Source: DATLGB01 sp035540675 | GTDB lineage: Bacteria; Actinomycetota; Thermoleophilia; Solirubrobacterales; Solirubrobacteraceae | DNA length: 29,314 nt | Reading direction: 5' to 3' | Assembly: GCA_035540675.1 (NCBI GenBank) | Contig: DATLGB010000162.1 | Coordinates: forward strand, 1-29,314 | Part shown: in pieces, positions 1 through 8,992 of the stretch | How positions within the stretch are numbered: the first letter of the stretch is position 1 | Layout of the letters: each line of letters begins with the position of its first letter | The notes under the pieces: model-generated | What the model was told of the DNA's origin: nothing | What the model saw: the letters and a program-made list of their open reading frames with translations, nothing else | The model's database searches: none | Translations under genes and position numbers: made by a program

Positions 1-3
1 CAG

Positions 4-77
4 TGCCGGAGGAGGGACTCGAACCCCCGACACGCGGATTATGATTCCGCTGCTCTAACCGACTGAGCTACTCCGGC
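4..77 (-). tRNA. tRNA-Met (CAU anticodon)
   Basis: Read on the minus strand, the 74 bases fold as a canonical tRNA. The acceptor stem starts GCCGGAG and pairs with CTCCGGC, the D arm contains AGCTCAGTCGGTTAGAGC, the anticodon stem is GCGGA/TCCGC with loop ATCATAA, and the T arm contains GGTTCGAGTCC. The anticodon is CAU. The ordinary acceptor pair and overall shape fit elongator Met. A CAU tRNA whose C34 is converted to lysidine (Ile2) cannot be excluded from sequence alone. The 3' CCA is not encoded, since the next genomic bases on that strand read CTG. Confidence 0.95.
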
Positions 78-134
78 GGGGGAGCGGAAGACTAGCGCGC
101 GCGTGCGCATGTGAGGAAGCGCACAGACGACCTG

Positions 135-149
135 GTTGCAAAAGGCAAC
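135..149. promoter_or_regulatory. Inverted repeat just upstream of the MFS exporter start
   Basis: GTTGC-AAAAG-GCAAC is a perfect 5-bp dyad with a 5-bp spacer, ending 9 bases before the proposed ATG at 159. Immediately after it lies a second small palindrome, ATGCGCGCAT (151-160). Drug exporters of this type are commonly controlled by TetR or MarR repressors that bind short dyads over the promoter or start region, so an operator is plausible. The purine run AAAAGG inside the spacer could also act as a ribosome binding site. No regulator gene is adjacent in the window, so its binding protein is unknown. Confidence 0.35.
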
Positions 150-158
150 GATGCGCGC

Positions 159-1544
159 ATGAGCCGCCGCACCGCCGCCATCCTCGTCGCCTGCGGGGGC
201 GCCTACCTGGCGTTCCTGGACACGACGATCGTCAACACGTCCTTCCCGGACATCGCGGCCTCGTTTCCCGAGGCGACCCGGTCGGACCTGAGCTGGATCC
301 TCGACGCGTACTTCATCGTGGTGGCGGCGCTGCTGGTGCCGGCCGGCGCCCTCGGCGACCGGCTCGGCCGCAAGCGGCTGTTCCTGGGTGGCGTGATCGC
401 GTTCGTGCTGACCAGCCTCGTCTGCGCGGTCGCGCCGACGTGGGAGCTGCTGGTGGCGGGCCGCGTGCTGCAGGCGATCGCGGCCGCGGTCATGGTCCCG
501 GTGTCGCTGGCGCTCGTGCTGCCGCTGTTCGCGCTCGAGCGGCGCGCGACCGGCGTCGGGCTGTGGGGCGCGGCCGCCGCGCTCGCCGCCGCCTCCGGGC
601 CACCGCTCGGCGGCCTGCTGGTGGAGGTGGCCGACTGGCGCTGGATCTTCCTGGTCAACCTGCCGCTCGGCCTGCTGGCGGTGGCCGCCGGCCGGCGCGT
701 GCTCGACGAGAGCCGCGACGAGGCGGCCACCGGCCTGCCGGACCTGCCGGGCTCGGCGCTGTCCGCGTTCGGCCTCGGCGCGCTCGCGCTGGGCATCGTC
801 GAAGGCCCGTCGTGGGGCTGGGGGTCGCCGGAGGTGGTCGGGTGCTTCGCCGCGGCCGCCGTCCTGCTGGCGATCGTCGCCCGCCGCTGCACGCGTCACC
901 CGCGCCCGGTGGTCGACCCGTCGCTGATGGCCATCGCGTCCTTCCGCCGGGCCAACGTCGGGAACCTGCTGTTCTCGATGGGCTTCTTCAGCGCCATCCT
1001 CGGCAACATCCTGTTCCTGACGTCCGTGTGGCGCTACAGCGTGCTCGACGCGGGGCTGGCCACCGTGCCCGGGCCGCTGCTGGCGGCGTTCGTGGCGGGA
1101 CCGGCGGGCCGGCTGGCGGACCGCTTCGGCCACCGCGCGGTGATCGTGCCCGGCGCGCTGATCTACGCGGCCGCCCTGCTCGTCCTGCGCGGCGCCGGGC
1201 TCGAGCCCGACTACGTGGGCACGTGGCTGCCGGGGATGCTGCTGGCGGGCCTCGGCATCGGCCTCGCCTATCCCGCGCTCGGGTCGGCCGCCGTGTCGGA
1301 GATCGAGCCGGAGCGCTTCGCGACCGCCGGCGCGGTCAACGGCGCCTTCCGGCAGATCGGCGCCGTGCTCGGGACGGCGATCCTGGTGGCGATCGTCGGC
1401 GAGCCGGCGACGCTGGCGGCGGCGGAGGCCGTCGCCGGCGAGGCGTACGTCTTCGGCGCGATCGCGTCGGTCGCCGCGGCCGCGGTGGCGCTGGCGCTGC
1501 CGCGGCGGCGGGCGCTGGCCGCGCCGGCGCCCGTGCCCGCCTGA
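159..1544 (+). CDS. MFS drug exporter, DHA2 (EmrB/QacA-like) family
   Basis: This is a 461-residue integral membrane protein, probably a proton-coupled exporter of small lipophilic compounds. Residues 20-32 (LDTTIVNTSFPDI) match the family signature in the first membrane helix of 14-helix DHA2 transporters. The loop GDRLGRKRL is the MFS motif A between helices 2 and 3. Many further hydrophobic segments follow to the C-terminus. The ATG at 159 was chosen because family members begin with a few basic residues directly before helix 1. A GTG at 111 would add 16 residues of no recognisable homology. The gene stands beside a tRNA on the opposite strand and is followed closely by a hydrolase gene. 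Substrate cannot be deduced. A second, incomplete transporter of the same family lies at the far end of the window. Confidence 0.85.
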   Translation: MSRRTAAILVACGGAYLAFLDTTIVNTSFPDIAASFPEATRSDLSWILDAYFIVVAALLVPAGALGDRLGRKRLFLGGVIAFVLTSLVCAVAPTWELLVAGRVLQAIAAAVMVPVSLALVLPLFALERRATGVGLWGAAAALAAASGPPLGGLLVEVADWRWIFLVNLPLGLLAVAAGRRVLDESRDEAATGLPDLPGSALSAFGLGALALGIVEGPSWGWGSPEVVGCFAAAAVLLAIVARRCTRHPRPVVDPSLMAIASFRRANVGNLLFSMGFFSAILGNILFLTSVWRYSVLDAGLATVPGPLLAAFVAGPAGRLADRFGHRAVIVPGALIYAAALLVLRGAGLEPDYVGTWLPGMLLAGLGIGLAYPALGSAAVSEIEPERFATAGAVNGAFRQIGAVLGTAILVAIVGEPATLAAAEAVAGEAYVFGAIASVAAAAVALALPRRRALAAPAPVPA

Positions 1545-1564
1545 CCCGTAGTGTCCGGGCGCGG

Positions 1565-2284
1565 GTGACCCCGCGCGTCATCACGAGCCGCTACCTGCAG
1601 ACCAGCGCCACCGTGCTGGGCGGCGGCGCGCTGCTCGTGGACTCGCCCTACTTCCCGGACGAGCTGGACGCGCTGGCGGCGGCCGCGGCGCCGGGGGCGC
1701 GCCTGTTCGCCACCCACTCGCACTACGACCACCTGATGGGCCGGCTCGCGCTGCCGGACGCGCCGCTGCTGGCCGGTGCCTCGACCGTCGCGGCGGTGCG
1801 GCGCGAGCCGGAGCGGCCGGCGCGCGAGCTGGCCGAGGAGGACGCGCGCACGTACGTGCGCCGCGCGCGCCCCCTGCACGTGGCCGACATCGCGTTCGCC
1901 GAGGGGCTCGAGCTGATCGACGCGCCGGGCCACACCGGCGACGGGAGCGCCCTCGTCTGGCCCGAAGACGGGGGGGTGCTGTGCTGCGGCGACTACCTGT
2001 CCGACGTCGAGATCCCGCTGCTGTCGTGGGCGGGGTCGCTGCCCGACTACCACGCGACGCTGGACCGGCTCGAGGCGGTGCTGCCGCGCGTCGGGCTGGT
2101 CGTGCCCGGGCACGGGACGCCGACCGGCGCCGGCGGCGCGCGCCGGCGCCTCGCGCAGGACCGGGCGTACCTCGAGACGATCCCCGCGGGCGATCCCGAC
2201 CGGCCGCTGCCGCCGGGGCGCGACACGCCGCGCCAGCGCGAGATCCACCGCGCGAACCTCGAGCGCCACGGCGGCGCCGGCTAG
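1565..2284 (+). CDS. Metallo-beta-lactamase-fold hydrolase
   Basis: The product is a cytosolic protein of 239 residues with the di-metal MBL fold. The zinc-binding motif THSHYDH puts ligands at H51, H53, D55 and H56. Further metal-ligand stretches are visible at DAPGHTGDG, CCGDYLSD and VPGHGTP, in the order expected for the fold. No lactamase-specific or RNase-specific extension is seen, so the substrate is unknown; a thioester, lactone or glyoxalase-type hydrolysis is possible. The GTG at 1565 is used because in-frame homology begins right after it; a TAGTGT hexamer 10 bases upstream could be its -10 element. It follows the exporter by 20 bp and may be co-transcribed. Its stop overlaps the end of the convergent SanA-like gene by 4 bp (CTAG). 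Confidence 0.8.
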   Translation: MTPRVITSRYLQTSATVLGGGALLVDSPYFPDELDALAAAAAPGARLFATHSHYDHLMGRLALPDAPLLAGASTVAAVRREPERPARELAEEDARTYVRRARPLHVADIAFAEGLELIDAPGHTGDGSALVWPEDGGVLCCGDYLSDVEIPLLSWAGSLPDYHATLDRLEAVLPRVGLVVPGHGTPTGAGGARRRLAQDRAYLETIPAGDPDRPLPPGRDTPRQREIHRANLERHGGAG

Positions 2285-2922
2285 TCCCAGCTCGCGCGGC
2301 CGTCGCCCGCGATCGGTATCGCCGGGCCGAGGAAGCGCGGCGACGGCTCGAACAGCCCGTCGCGCGCGCCCTTCACGCGGGCGAGCACCTCGCGCATCGA
2401 GGCCGTGCGACCCCACCGGCCGTAGCCGCCGGGGCGGTCGGCCGCCACGCCGCCGGCGCGCAGCCCGGCGCGCCGTGCCAGCCACACCGCCCTCGGGACG
2501 TGGAAGGCCTGGGTGACCACGACGACCGACCGCGCGCCGAACACGCGCCGCGCGCGGACCGACGAGTCCCACGTGTCGAAGCCGGCGTGGTCGGTGAAGA
2601 CGTCGCGCGCCGGCACCCCGAGCTCGAGCGCGCGGCGGCGCATCGCGTTGACCTCGTCGTAGCCGCGCGTGCCGTGGTCGCCCGACAGCAGCAGCTTGCG
2701 CACGCGCCCGGCGCGGTGGAGCGCGACGGCGGCGCGGATGCGGTCGTCGAGCATCGCGGTCGGGCGCCCGTCCGGGTGCACGCGCGCGCCGAGCACGAGC
2801 GCGGCGTCCGCCTCGCGCGGCGGCGCGCCGCGGCCGCCGAGCAGGACGAGGGCGTTCGCGGCGGCCAGGGCCGCGACGCCCGCGGCCGCCAGCGCGCAGA
2901 GCAGGACGACGACGCGGCGCAC
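2281..2922 (-). CDS. SanA/YdcF-like (DUF218) membrane-anchored protein
   Basis: This 213-residue protein has one N-terminal membrane helix (about residues 4-29) followed by a DUF218 domain outside the membrane. Recognisable blocks are ALVLGARVHPDGRP (about 41-54), LLLSGDHGTRGYDE (about 77-90), the DHAGFDTWDSSVRA block (about 111-124) and VVVVTQAFHVPRA (about 133-145). These correspond to the blocks of E. coli SanA, a protein linked to envelope barrier function and vancomycin exclusion; its biochemical activity is not firmly established. The GTG at 2922 is supported by a TACGCT hexamer 6 bases upstream. The gene diverges from the formimidoyltransferase gene with only 27 bp between starts and converges on the MBL hydrolase with a 4-bp overlap of ends. 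Confidence 0.82.
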   Translation of the reverse strand: MRRVVVLLCALAAAGVAALAAANALVLLGGRGAPPREADAALVLGARVHPDGRPTAMLDDRIRAAVALHRAGRVRKLLLSGDHGTRGYDEVNAMRRRALELGVPARDVFTDHAGFDTWDSSVRARRVFGARSVVVVTQAFHVPRAVWLARRAGLRAGGVAADRPGGYGRWGRTASMREVLARVKGARDGLFEPSPRFLGPAIPIAGDGRASWD

Positions 2923-2949
2923 GCGGCAAGCGTACGGCAGGATCCGGGC
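2923..2949. promoter_or_regulatory. 27-bp divergent promoter with overlapping -10 elements
   Basis: The gap between the two divergent GTG starts contains AGCGTACGGC (2929-2938). The central GTAC lets each strand carry a -10-like hexamer: TACGCT on the minus strand, 6 nt before the SanA-like start, and TACGGC on the plus strand, 11 nt before the formimidoyltransferase start. An AGGA at 2939-2942 may be the ribosome binding site of the plus-strand gene. Any -35 elements must lie inside the opposing coding regions; none is obvious. Confidence 0.5.
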
Positions 2950-3801
2950 GTGCTGCTGGCCGTCCCCAACGTTTCCGAGGGCCGCGACGCCGCCGTGCTG
3001 GAGGCGATCGGCGCCGCGTTCGCCGCCGGCGGCGCGCGGTTGCTCGACGTCCACACCGACCCCGACCACCACCGCAGCGTCTTCACGCTGGCCGGCGAGC
3101 CGGGACGGCTGGCCGCGGCCGTGGTGGCGGGCGCGCGCGAGGCGGTGGCGCGCATCGACCTCGCGCGCCACGACGGCGTCCACCCGCGCGTGGGCGCGAT
3201 CGACGTGGCACCGATCGTGCACCTGACCGACGCCGACCGGGGCGCCGCCGCCGCGGAGGCGCTCGTGCTGGCGGACCGCCTCGGCCACGAGCTGGCGCTG
3301 CCGGTCTACCTCTACGGCGCGCTCGCGGGCGGCCGCACGCGCGCGCAGCTGCGCCGGCCGGGGGCGCTCCACGGCCTGCGGCCGGACTTCGGGCCGGCCA
3401 CGCTGCACCCGACCGCCGGCGCCGTGTTGGTCGCCGCGCGGCCGCCGCTCGTCGCGTTCAACGTCGAGCTGGCGCCGCCGGCGACCCTGGCCGACGCGCG
3501 GCGCATCGCCGCCCTGATCCGCGAGGGCGGCGCGGAGGGACTGCCCGCCGTGCGGGCGCTCGGCCTCGAACTGGCGAGCAGCGGCGCGATCCAGGTGTCG
3601 ACGAACATCGAGGACCACCGCCGCGCGACGCCCGCCGACGTCGTCGCGGCGATCCGCGCGCACGCGGCCGTCGCGCGCGCGGAGCTCGTCGCGCTCGCCC
3701 CGGCGGCGGCGTTCGCCGGCTTCCCCGGCGACGTTCCCATGCCTGGCTTCGACCCGGCGCGCCATCTCATCGAGCACGCTCTCGCGCGCGACGTAGACTG
3801 A
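2950..3801 (+). CDS. Glutamate formimidoyltransferase (FTCD N-domain type)
   Basis: The product is a stand-alone enzyme of 283 residues that transfers a formimino (or, in relatives, a formyl) group between glutamate and tetrahydrofolate, linking histidine breakdown or formyl-folate recycling to one-carbon metabolism. It starts LLAVPNVSEGRD, the hallmark of the family, and continues with DVHTDPDHHRSVFTL, VHPRVGAIDVAPIVHL, PVYLYG and the ALHGLRPDFGP region. The final part (GLELASSGAIQVSTNIED, FPGDVPMPGFDP) matches the second half of the transferase. The cyclodeaminase domain found in animal FTCD is absent, as usual in bacteria. The GTG at 2950 has AGGA 7 bases upstream and places the family N-terminus exactly. 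It heads an operon whose next gene begins 7 bp after its stop. No other histidine-utilisation gene is present, so folate maintenance is as likely a role as catabolism. Confidence 0.88.
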   Translation: MLLAVPNVSEGRDAAVLEAIGAAFAAGGARLLDVHTDPDHHRSVFTLAGEPGRLAAAVVAGAREAVARIDLARHDGVHPRVGAIDVAPIVHLTDADRGAAAAEALVLADRLGHELALPVYLYGALAGGRTRAQLRRPGALHGLRPDFGPATLHPTAGAVLVAARPPLVAFNVELAPPATLADARRIAALIREGGAEGLPAVRALGLELASSGAIQVSTNIEDHRRATPADVVAAIRAHAAVARAELVALAPAAAFAGFPGDVPMPGFDPARHLIEHALARDVD

Positions 3802-3808
3802 GGCGGCG

Positions 3809-4183
3809 ATGGCCCAGACGAAGCGAAAGCGCCGCAACAAGCACCGTGGAAACGCAGTCGGGGTCGTCGAGGCCCGCGGCCGCACGAGCAAGCCGCGCGA
3901 CGACGCGCCGCGCGCGTCCGGGCGCGCCCCGGCCGGCCGCGGCGGCCGCACGCCGCGGCCCGCGACCTGGAAGAGCGCGGCGCTGAAGGCCGCCTTCGGC
4001 GCGATCGTCCTGTTCGCGTTCGCGCGCCTCGGGGTCCTCGGCTCGGAGTCGACGACCAGCAGCGCCGCCACGCTGGCGGTGATGGCGATGGTCTTCTACA
4101 CGCCGATCATGTTCTTCACCGACCGCTTCATCTACGAGCGCCGGCAGAAGCAGATGAACAAGGCGGGCCAGGGCCGCCGCTGA
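3809..4183 (+). CDS. Small basic protein with two membrane helices, unknown function
   Basis: This 124-residue protein is not one I recognise as a characterised family. Its first 50 residues are strongly basic and low in complexity (KRKRRNKHRG, then Arg/Pro/Gly-rich), likely cytosolic and able to touch nucleic acid or phospholipid head groups. Two hydrophobic segments follow, about residues 52-75 (AALKAAFGAIVLFAFARLGVL) and about 84-105, and the tail is again basic (YERRQKQMNKAGQGRR). The layout predicts both termini in the cytosol. The gene sits in an operon, 7 bp after the formimidoyltransferase. Its stop shares one base with the start of the next gene (TGATG), which implies translational coupling. 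A GAGG (3800-3803) precedes the ATG, and a TAGACT hexamer lies 9 bases upstream. Confidence 0.7.
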   Translation: MAQTKRKRRNKHRGNAVGVVEARGRTSKPRDDAPRASGRAPAGRGGRTPRPATWKSAALKAAFGAIVLFAFARLGVLGSESTTSSAATLAVMAMVFYTPIMFFTDRFIYERRQKQMNKAGQGRR

Positions 4184-4827
4184 TGGACGTCCGCATGTTC
4201 ACGGTCGGGCCGGTGCAGGAGAACTGCTTCTTCGCCCGCCGCGACGGCGCGCCGGAGGCGATCGTCGTGGATCCGGGGGACGAGGCGGACAGCCTGCTGG
4301 CGGCGGTCGAGCAGCTCGGCCTCGACGTCAAGGCGATCCTGCTCACGCACACCCACTTCGACCACGTCGGCGCCGTGGCGCCGCTCGCGCGGGCGACCGG
4401 AGCGCCCGTCTGGTGCCCGGAGATCGAGCGCGACGTGCTGGCGAACATCAACTCCTACGTCCCGTGGCCGGGGTTCGGGCCGTTCGAGGACTACGAGGCC
4501 GACCACCTCGTCGCCGGCGGCGAGACGCTCGAGCTCGCGGGCTTGTCGATCGACGTGATCTTCACGCCCGGGCATTCGCCGGGCCACGTCTCCTACTCGA
4601 TCGCCGACGAGCAGGCGCTGTTTTCCGGCGACGTGCTCTTCGAGGGCTCCATCGGCCGCACGGACCTGCCGGGCGGCGACTTCCCGACGCTGATGCGCTC
4701 GATCGCGATGCTGCTCGACACGCTGCCGGGGGAGACCCGCGTCTTCCCGGGCCACATGGGGCCGACGACGCTCGAGCGCGAGCGCGCGAGCAACCCGTTC
4801 CTGCACGAGCTGCCGCAGAACCGCTGA
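4183..4827 (+). CDS. YcbL/glyoxalase II-like MBL-fold hydrolase
   Basis: The product is a cytosolic metallohydrolase of 214 residues. The N-terminus MFTVGPVQENCFF is the typical first strand of the compact YcbL-type glyoxalase II group. The metal motif THTHFDH provides H56, H58, D60 and H61, and later ligands lie in FTPGHSPGHVSY, LFSGDVLFEGSIGRTDLPGG and VFPGHMGPTT. The length is near 210 residues, matching YcbL rather than full-length glyoxalase II, which carries a C-terminal substrate-binding extension. It may hydrolyse S-lactoyl-type or other thioesters. The start codon overlaps the previous stop by one base, and its own stop overlaps the hisS start in the same way. Such genes often neighbour hisS in bacteria. 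Confidence 0.87.
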   Translation: MDVRMFTVGPVQENCFFARRDGAPEAIVVDPGDEADSLLAAVEQLGLDVKAILLTHTHFDHVGAVAPLARATGAPVWCPEIERDVLANINSYVPWPGFGPFEDYEADHLVAGGETLELAGLSIDVIFTPGHSPGHVSYSIADEQALFSGDVLFEGSIGRTDLPGGDFPTLMRSIAMLLDTLPGETRVFPGHMGPTTLERERASNPFLHELPQNR

Positions 4828-6064
4828 TGGAGCGGATCCAGGTCCCCCGCGGCACGTTCGACGTGCTGGGCGAGGACGCGCTCGCCCGCGACGCGTTGCT
4901 CGCCACCGCGCGCGCCATCCTGGAGCGCGCCGGCTACGAGCGCATCGAGACGCCCACCTTCGAGGCGACCGAGCTGTTCGCCCGCGGCGTCGGCGAGTCG
5001 ACCGACGTGGTCCAGAAGGAGATGTACTCCTTCGACGACGGCGGCGGGCGCTCGCTCACGCTGCGCCCGGAGGGGACGGCGCCGGTCTGCCGCGCGTACG
5101 TCGAGCACGGGATGCACAAGCGCCCGCAGCCGGTGAAGCTCTGGTACCTGTCGCAGTTCTTCCGCGCCGAGCGCCCGCAGGCCGGCCGCTACCGCCAGTT
5201 CTGGCAGCTCGGCGCCGAGGCGATCGGCTCCGACGACCCGGCGGTGGACGCCGAGCTGATCGCGCTGCTGCACCAGATCCTCGAGACGCTCGGCGCGCAG
5301 GGCGTGCGGCTGCGCGTCGGCAGCCTGGGAACGCCCGCGACGCGGGCGGCGTACCGGGAGGAGCTCGCCGCGTACCTGCGCGCTCACGACGCCGAGCTCT
5401 CCGAGGACGTCCGCGGCCGCATCGAGCTCAACCCGCTGCGCGCGTTCGACGCCGACCATCCGGGCACGCGCCGGGTGATGGAGAACGCGCCGCGACTGCT
5501 CGAGCGGCTGACCGACGACGACGCGGCGCACTTCGCGGAGGTCCGCGCGCTGCTCGACGCCGCCGACGTCCCGTACGAGATCGACGCGACGCTCGTGCGG
5601 GGCCTCGACTACTACACGCGCACGGTCTTCGAGTTCAGCTCGGACGCGCTCGGCGCCCAGAGCGGCGTCGGCGGCGGCGGGCGCTACGACGGGCTGATCG
5701 AGCAGATCGGAGGCCAGAGCACGCCGGGCTGCGGCTGGGCCGCGGGGATCGAGCGGATGCTGATGGCCGCGCAGGCGCAGCCCGTCGCGCCGCCGCCGGT
5801 GGACCTGTACGTGGCGGCGGCCGGCCCGGAGCAGCGGCCGGCCGCGTTCAAGCTCGCCGACGACGCGCGCCGCGCCGGCCATGCGGCGCAGCTCGAGCTG
5901 GCGGGGCGCTCGGTCAAGGGCGTCTTCAAGCAGGCCGACCGGCTGGGCGCCCGGTACGTTGCGGTCGTCGGCGCCGACGGGGTGACGCTCAAGGACATGC
6001 AAGCGGGGGAGCAGCAGACGGTGGAGCTGGACACGGTGATGCACCACATCCGGGCGGGCCAGCT

Positions 6065-6068
<4 letters not shown>
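4827..6068 (+). CDS. hisS: Histidyl-tRNA synthetase
   Basis: This class II aminoacyl-tRNA synthetase of 413 residues charges tRNA-His in the cytosol. It starts RIQVPRGTFDVLGED and carries TPTFEATELFARGVGESTDVVQKEMY, the motif 2 loop RAERPQAGRYRQFWQLGAEAIG, and the HisRS-specific LVRGLDYYTRTVFEF and GVGGGGRYDGLI blocks. Motif 3 (GCGWAAGIERML) follows, then the C-terminal anticodon-binding domain from about residue 325. The length is typical. The ATG shares its A with the TGA of the preceding hydrolase, and its stop overlaps the GTG start of aspS by 4 bases. The hisS-aspS pair is a common bacterial arrangement, and the overlaps imply balanced co-translation. Confidence 0.97.
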
Positions 6069-7849
<1,781 letters not shown>

Positions 7850-7887
7850 GAGTCCAGCGGAGCTAAGGGTCGCCGCGGGTCGTGCCG

Positions 7888-8916
7888 ATGACGGTCCTGA
7901 CCATGAGCCAGATCTCGCCTCCGCTCCGCATCCTCCTCGCCGGCTCCGTCCTGTTCCTGGCCGCGTGGTTCGTCCTTCTCAAGCCGGGCGCCTCCGAGAC
8001 GGTGCCCGCGCCCTCCGCGCCGCCCGCCGCCAACGCCGGCGGGGCGCCCGCCACCACCGGCCCCGGCAAGACCGTCGAGTCCGCGCGGGAGGCCGTCAAC
8101 GCCGTCAACGCGCGGTCCGCCGCCAAGCCCGGCGCCGCCGCGAGCGCGGTCAAGCCCGGCGCGGCGACCCCCGCACCGGCCGCGGCCGCCAAGCCGGAGG
8201 CCGTCGACCCGAAGCTCCCGAAGCCCGTGGCCAAGGCGCTCGAGGACGGCAAGGTCCTCGTGCTCATGTTCTGGAACCCGAAGGCCGGCGACGACCGGGC
8301 GGTGCGCCGCGAGCTGCGCGAGGCCGACTCCCACCGCGGCCGCAACGTGCACTTCCACGTGGCGCACGTCAACAAGGTCGCCCGCTACGAGTCGATCACG
8401 CGCGGGGCGTCGGTGGAGCAGTCGCCCGCGATCGTCGTGGTCGACGGCAAGCGCCAGGCCCAGGTGCTGGCCGGCTACTCCGAGCACGCGGCGATCGAGC
8501 AGGCCATCAGCGACGCGCTGCGCACGGGCGCCACCGGCCCGACGGCGGCCTACCTGAAGAAGGTCGACGCCGTCTGCGCCCGGGGCGAGACCGCCGTCGC
8601 CGCCCTGCCGCGGCCGACGACCGTCGCCGGCGTGTCCACCTTCCTGACGCAGGCCGCCGCCGTCGGCGCGGCCTCCACCAGCGACTTCAAGGCGGTCAAG
8701 GCCCCGGCGAAGTACCGCGCCTTCGCCCGCGACTACGCCGCGGCCAGCACCGCCGCCGTCGCGATGCTCAAGAAGGCGGCGGTCGACGCGAAGGCGGTCA
8801 AGACGCCGCAGCAGGGCCAGACGCTGGCGCTCGGCGTGGTCGCCAAGGCGAACGCGCTCACCGGGCCGCTCAAGCGCAAGTACGGCCGGTACAACCTCCA
8901 GAGCTGCCTCGGCTAG
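7888..8916 (+). CDS. Membrane-anchored thioredoxin-fold protein lacking CxxC
   Basis: The protein has 342 residues. A hydrophobic segment (about 13-31) anchors or exports it. A long Ala/Pro/Lys-rich linker (about 35-107) leads to a thioredoxin-like domain (about 107-213). The first strand and loop are seen in VLVLMFWNPKAGDD (about 123-136), where thioredoxins have WCxxC; both cysteines are missing. The cis-proline region is SPAIVVVDGK (179-188). A helical C-terminal domain (about 219-342) has two cysteines, C230 and C340, which could form a disulfide outside the cell. A redox role of the thioredoxin fold is therefore unlikely, and binding or scaffolding is more plausible. In-frame starts at 7882 (GTG) and 7903 (ATG) are alternatives; TAAGGG at 7864-7869 slightly favours an early start. 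Function is unknown. A strong terminator follows. Confidence 0.72.
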   Translation: MTVLTMSQISPPLRILLAGSVLFLAAWFVLLKPGASETVPAPSAPPAANAGGAPATTGPGKTVESAREAVNAVNARSAAKPGAAASAVKPGAATPAPAAAAKPEAVDPKLPKPVAKALEDGKVLVLMFWNPKAGDDRAVRRELREADSHRGRNVHFHVAHVNKVARYESITRGASVEQSPAIVVVDGKRQAQVLAGYSEHAAIEQAISDALRTGATGPTAAYLKKVDAVCARGETAVAALPRPTTVAGVSTFLTQAAAVGAASTSDFKAVKAPAKYRAFARDYAAASTAAVAMLKKAAVDAKAVKTPQQGQTLALGVVAKANALTGPLKRKYGRYNLQSCLG

Positions 8917-8945
8917 CTCCGCGGCGCACGATCCTCCTCCAGACA

Positions 8946-8980
8946 CGAGGGCCCGCTTCAAGCGGGCCCTCGGCGTTTCT
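8946..8980 (+). terminator. Rho-independent-type terminator after the thioredoxin-fold gene
   Basis: The perfect 11-bp stem CGAGGGCCCGC / GCGGGCCCTCG encloses the loop TTCAA (8957-8961) and is followed by GCGTTTCT. It ends 13 bases before the next start codon, so the next gene must have its own promoter starting in or right after the hairpin. Confidence 0.85.
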
Positions 8981-8985
8981 AGACT
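8980..8985 (+). promoter_or_regulatory. -10 element for leaderless mnmA fusion
   Basis: TAGACT lies exactly 7 bases before the ATG at 8993 and directly after the terminator hairpin. With the usual 6-7 nt from -10 to the transcription start, the mRNA would begin at or next to the A of ATG. A weak -35 candidate, TTCAAG at 8957-8962, falls 17 bp upstream, in the hairpin loop. No Shine-Dalgarno sequence precedes the start, which supports leaderless initiation. Confidence 0.55.
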
Positions 8986-8992
8986 CGAAGCC

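Noticed and set aside
1..158. Integration site next to the tRNA gene
   Set aside because: No integrase, no direct repeat of the tRNA 3' end and no change in base composition was seen nearby.
39..1133. Open minus-strand frame opposite the MFS exporter
   Set aside because: Gln/Arg/His-rich translation without motifs, overlapping the tRNA; the plus strand encodes a clear transporter.
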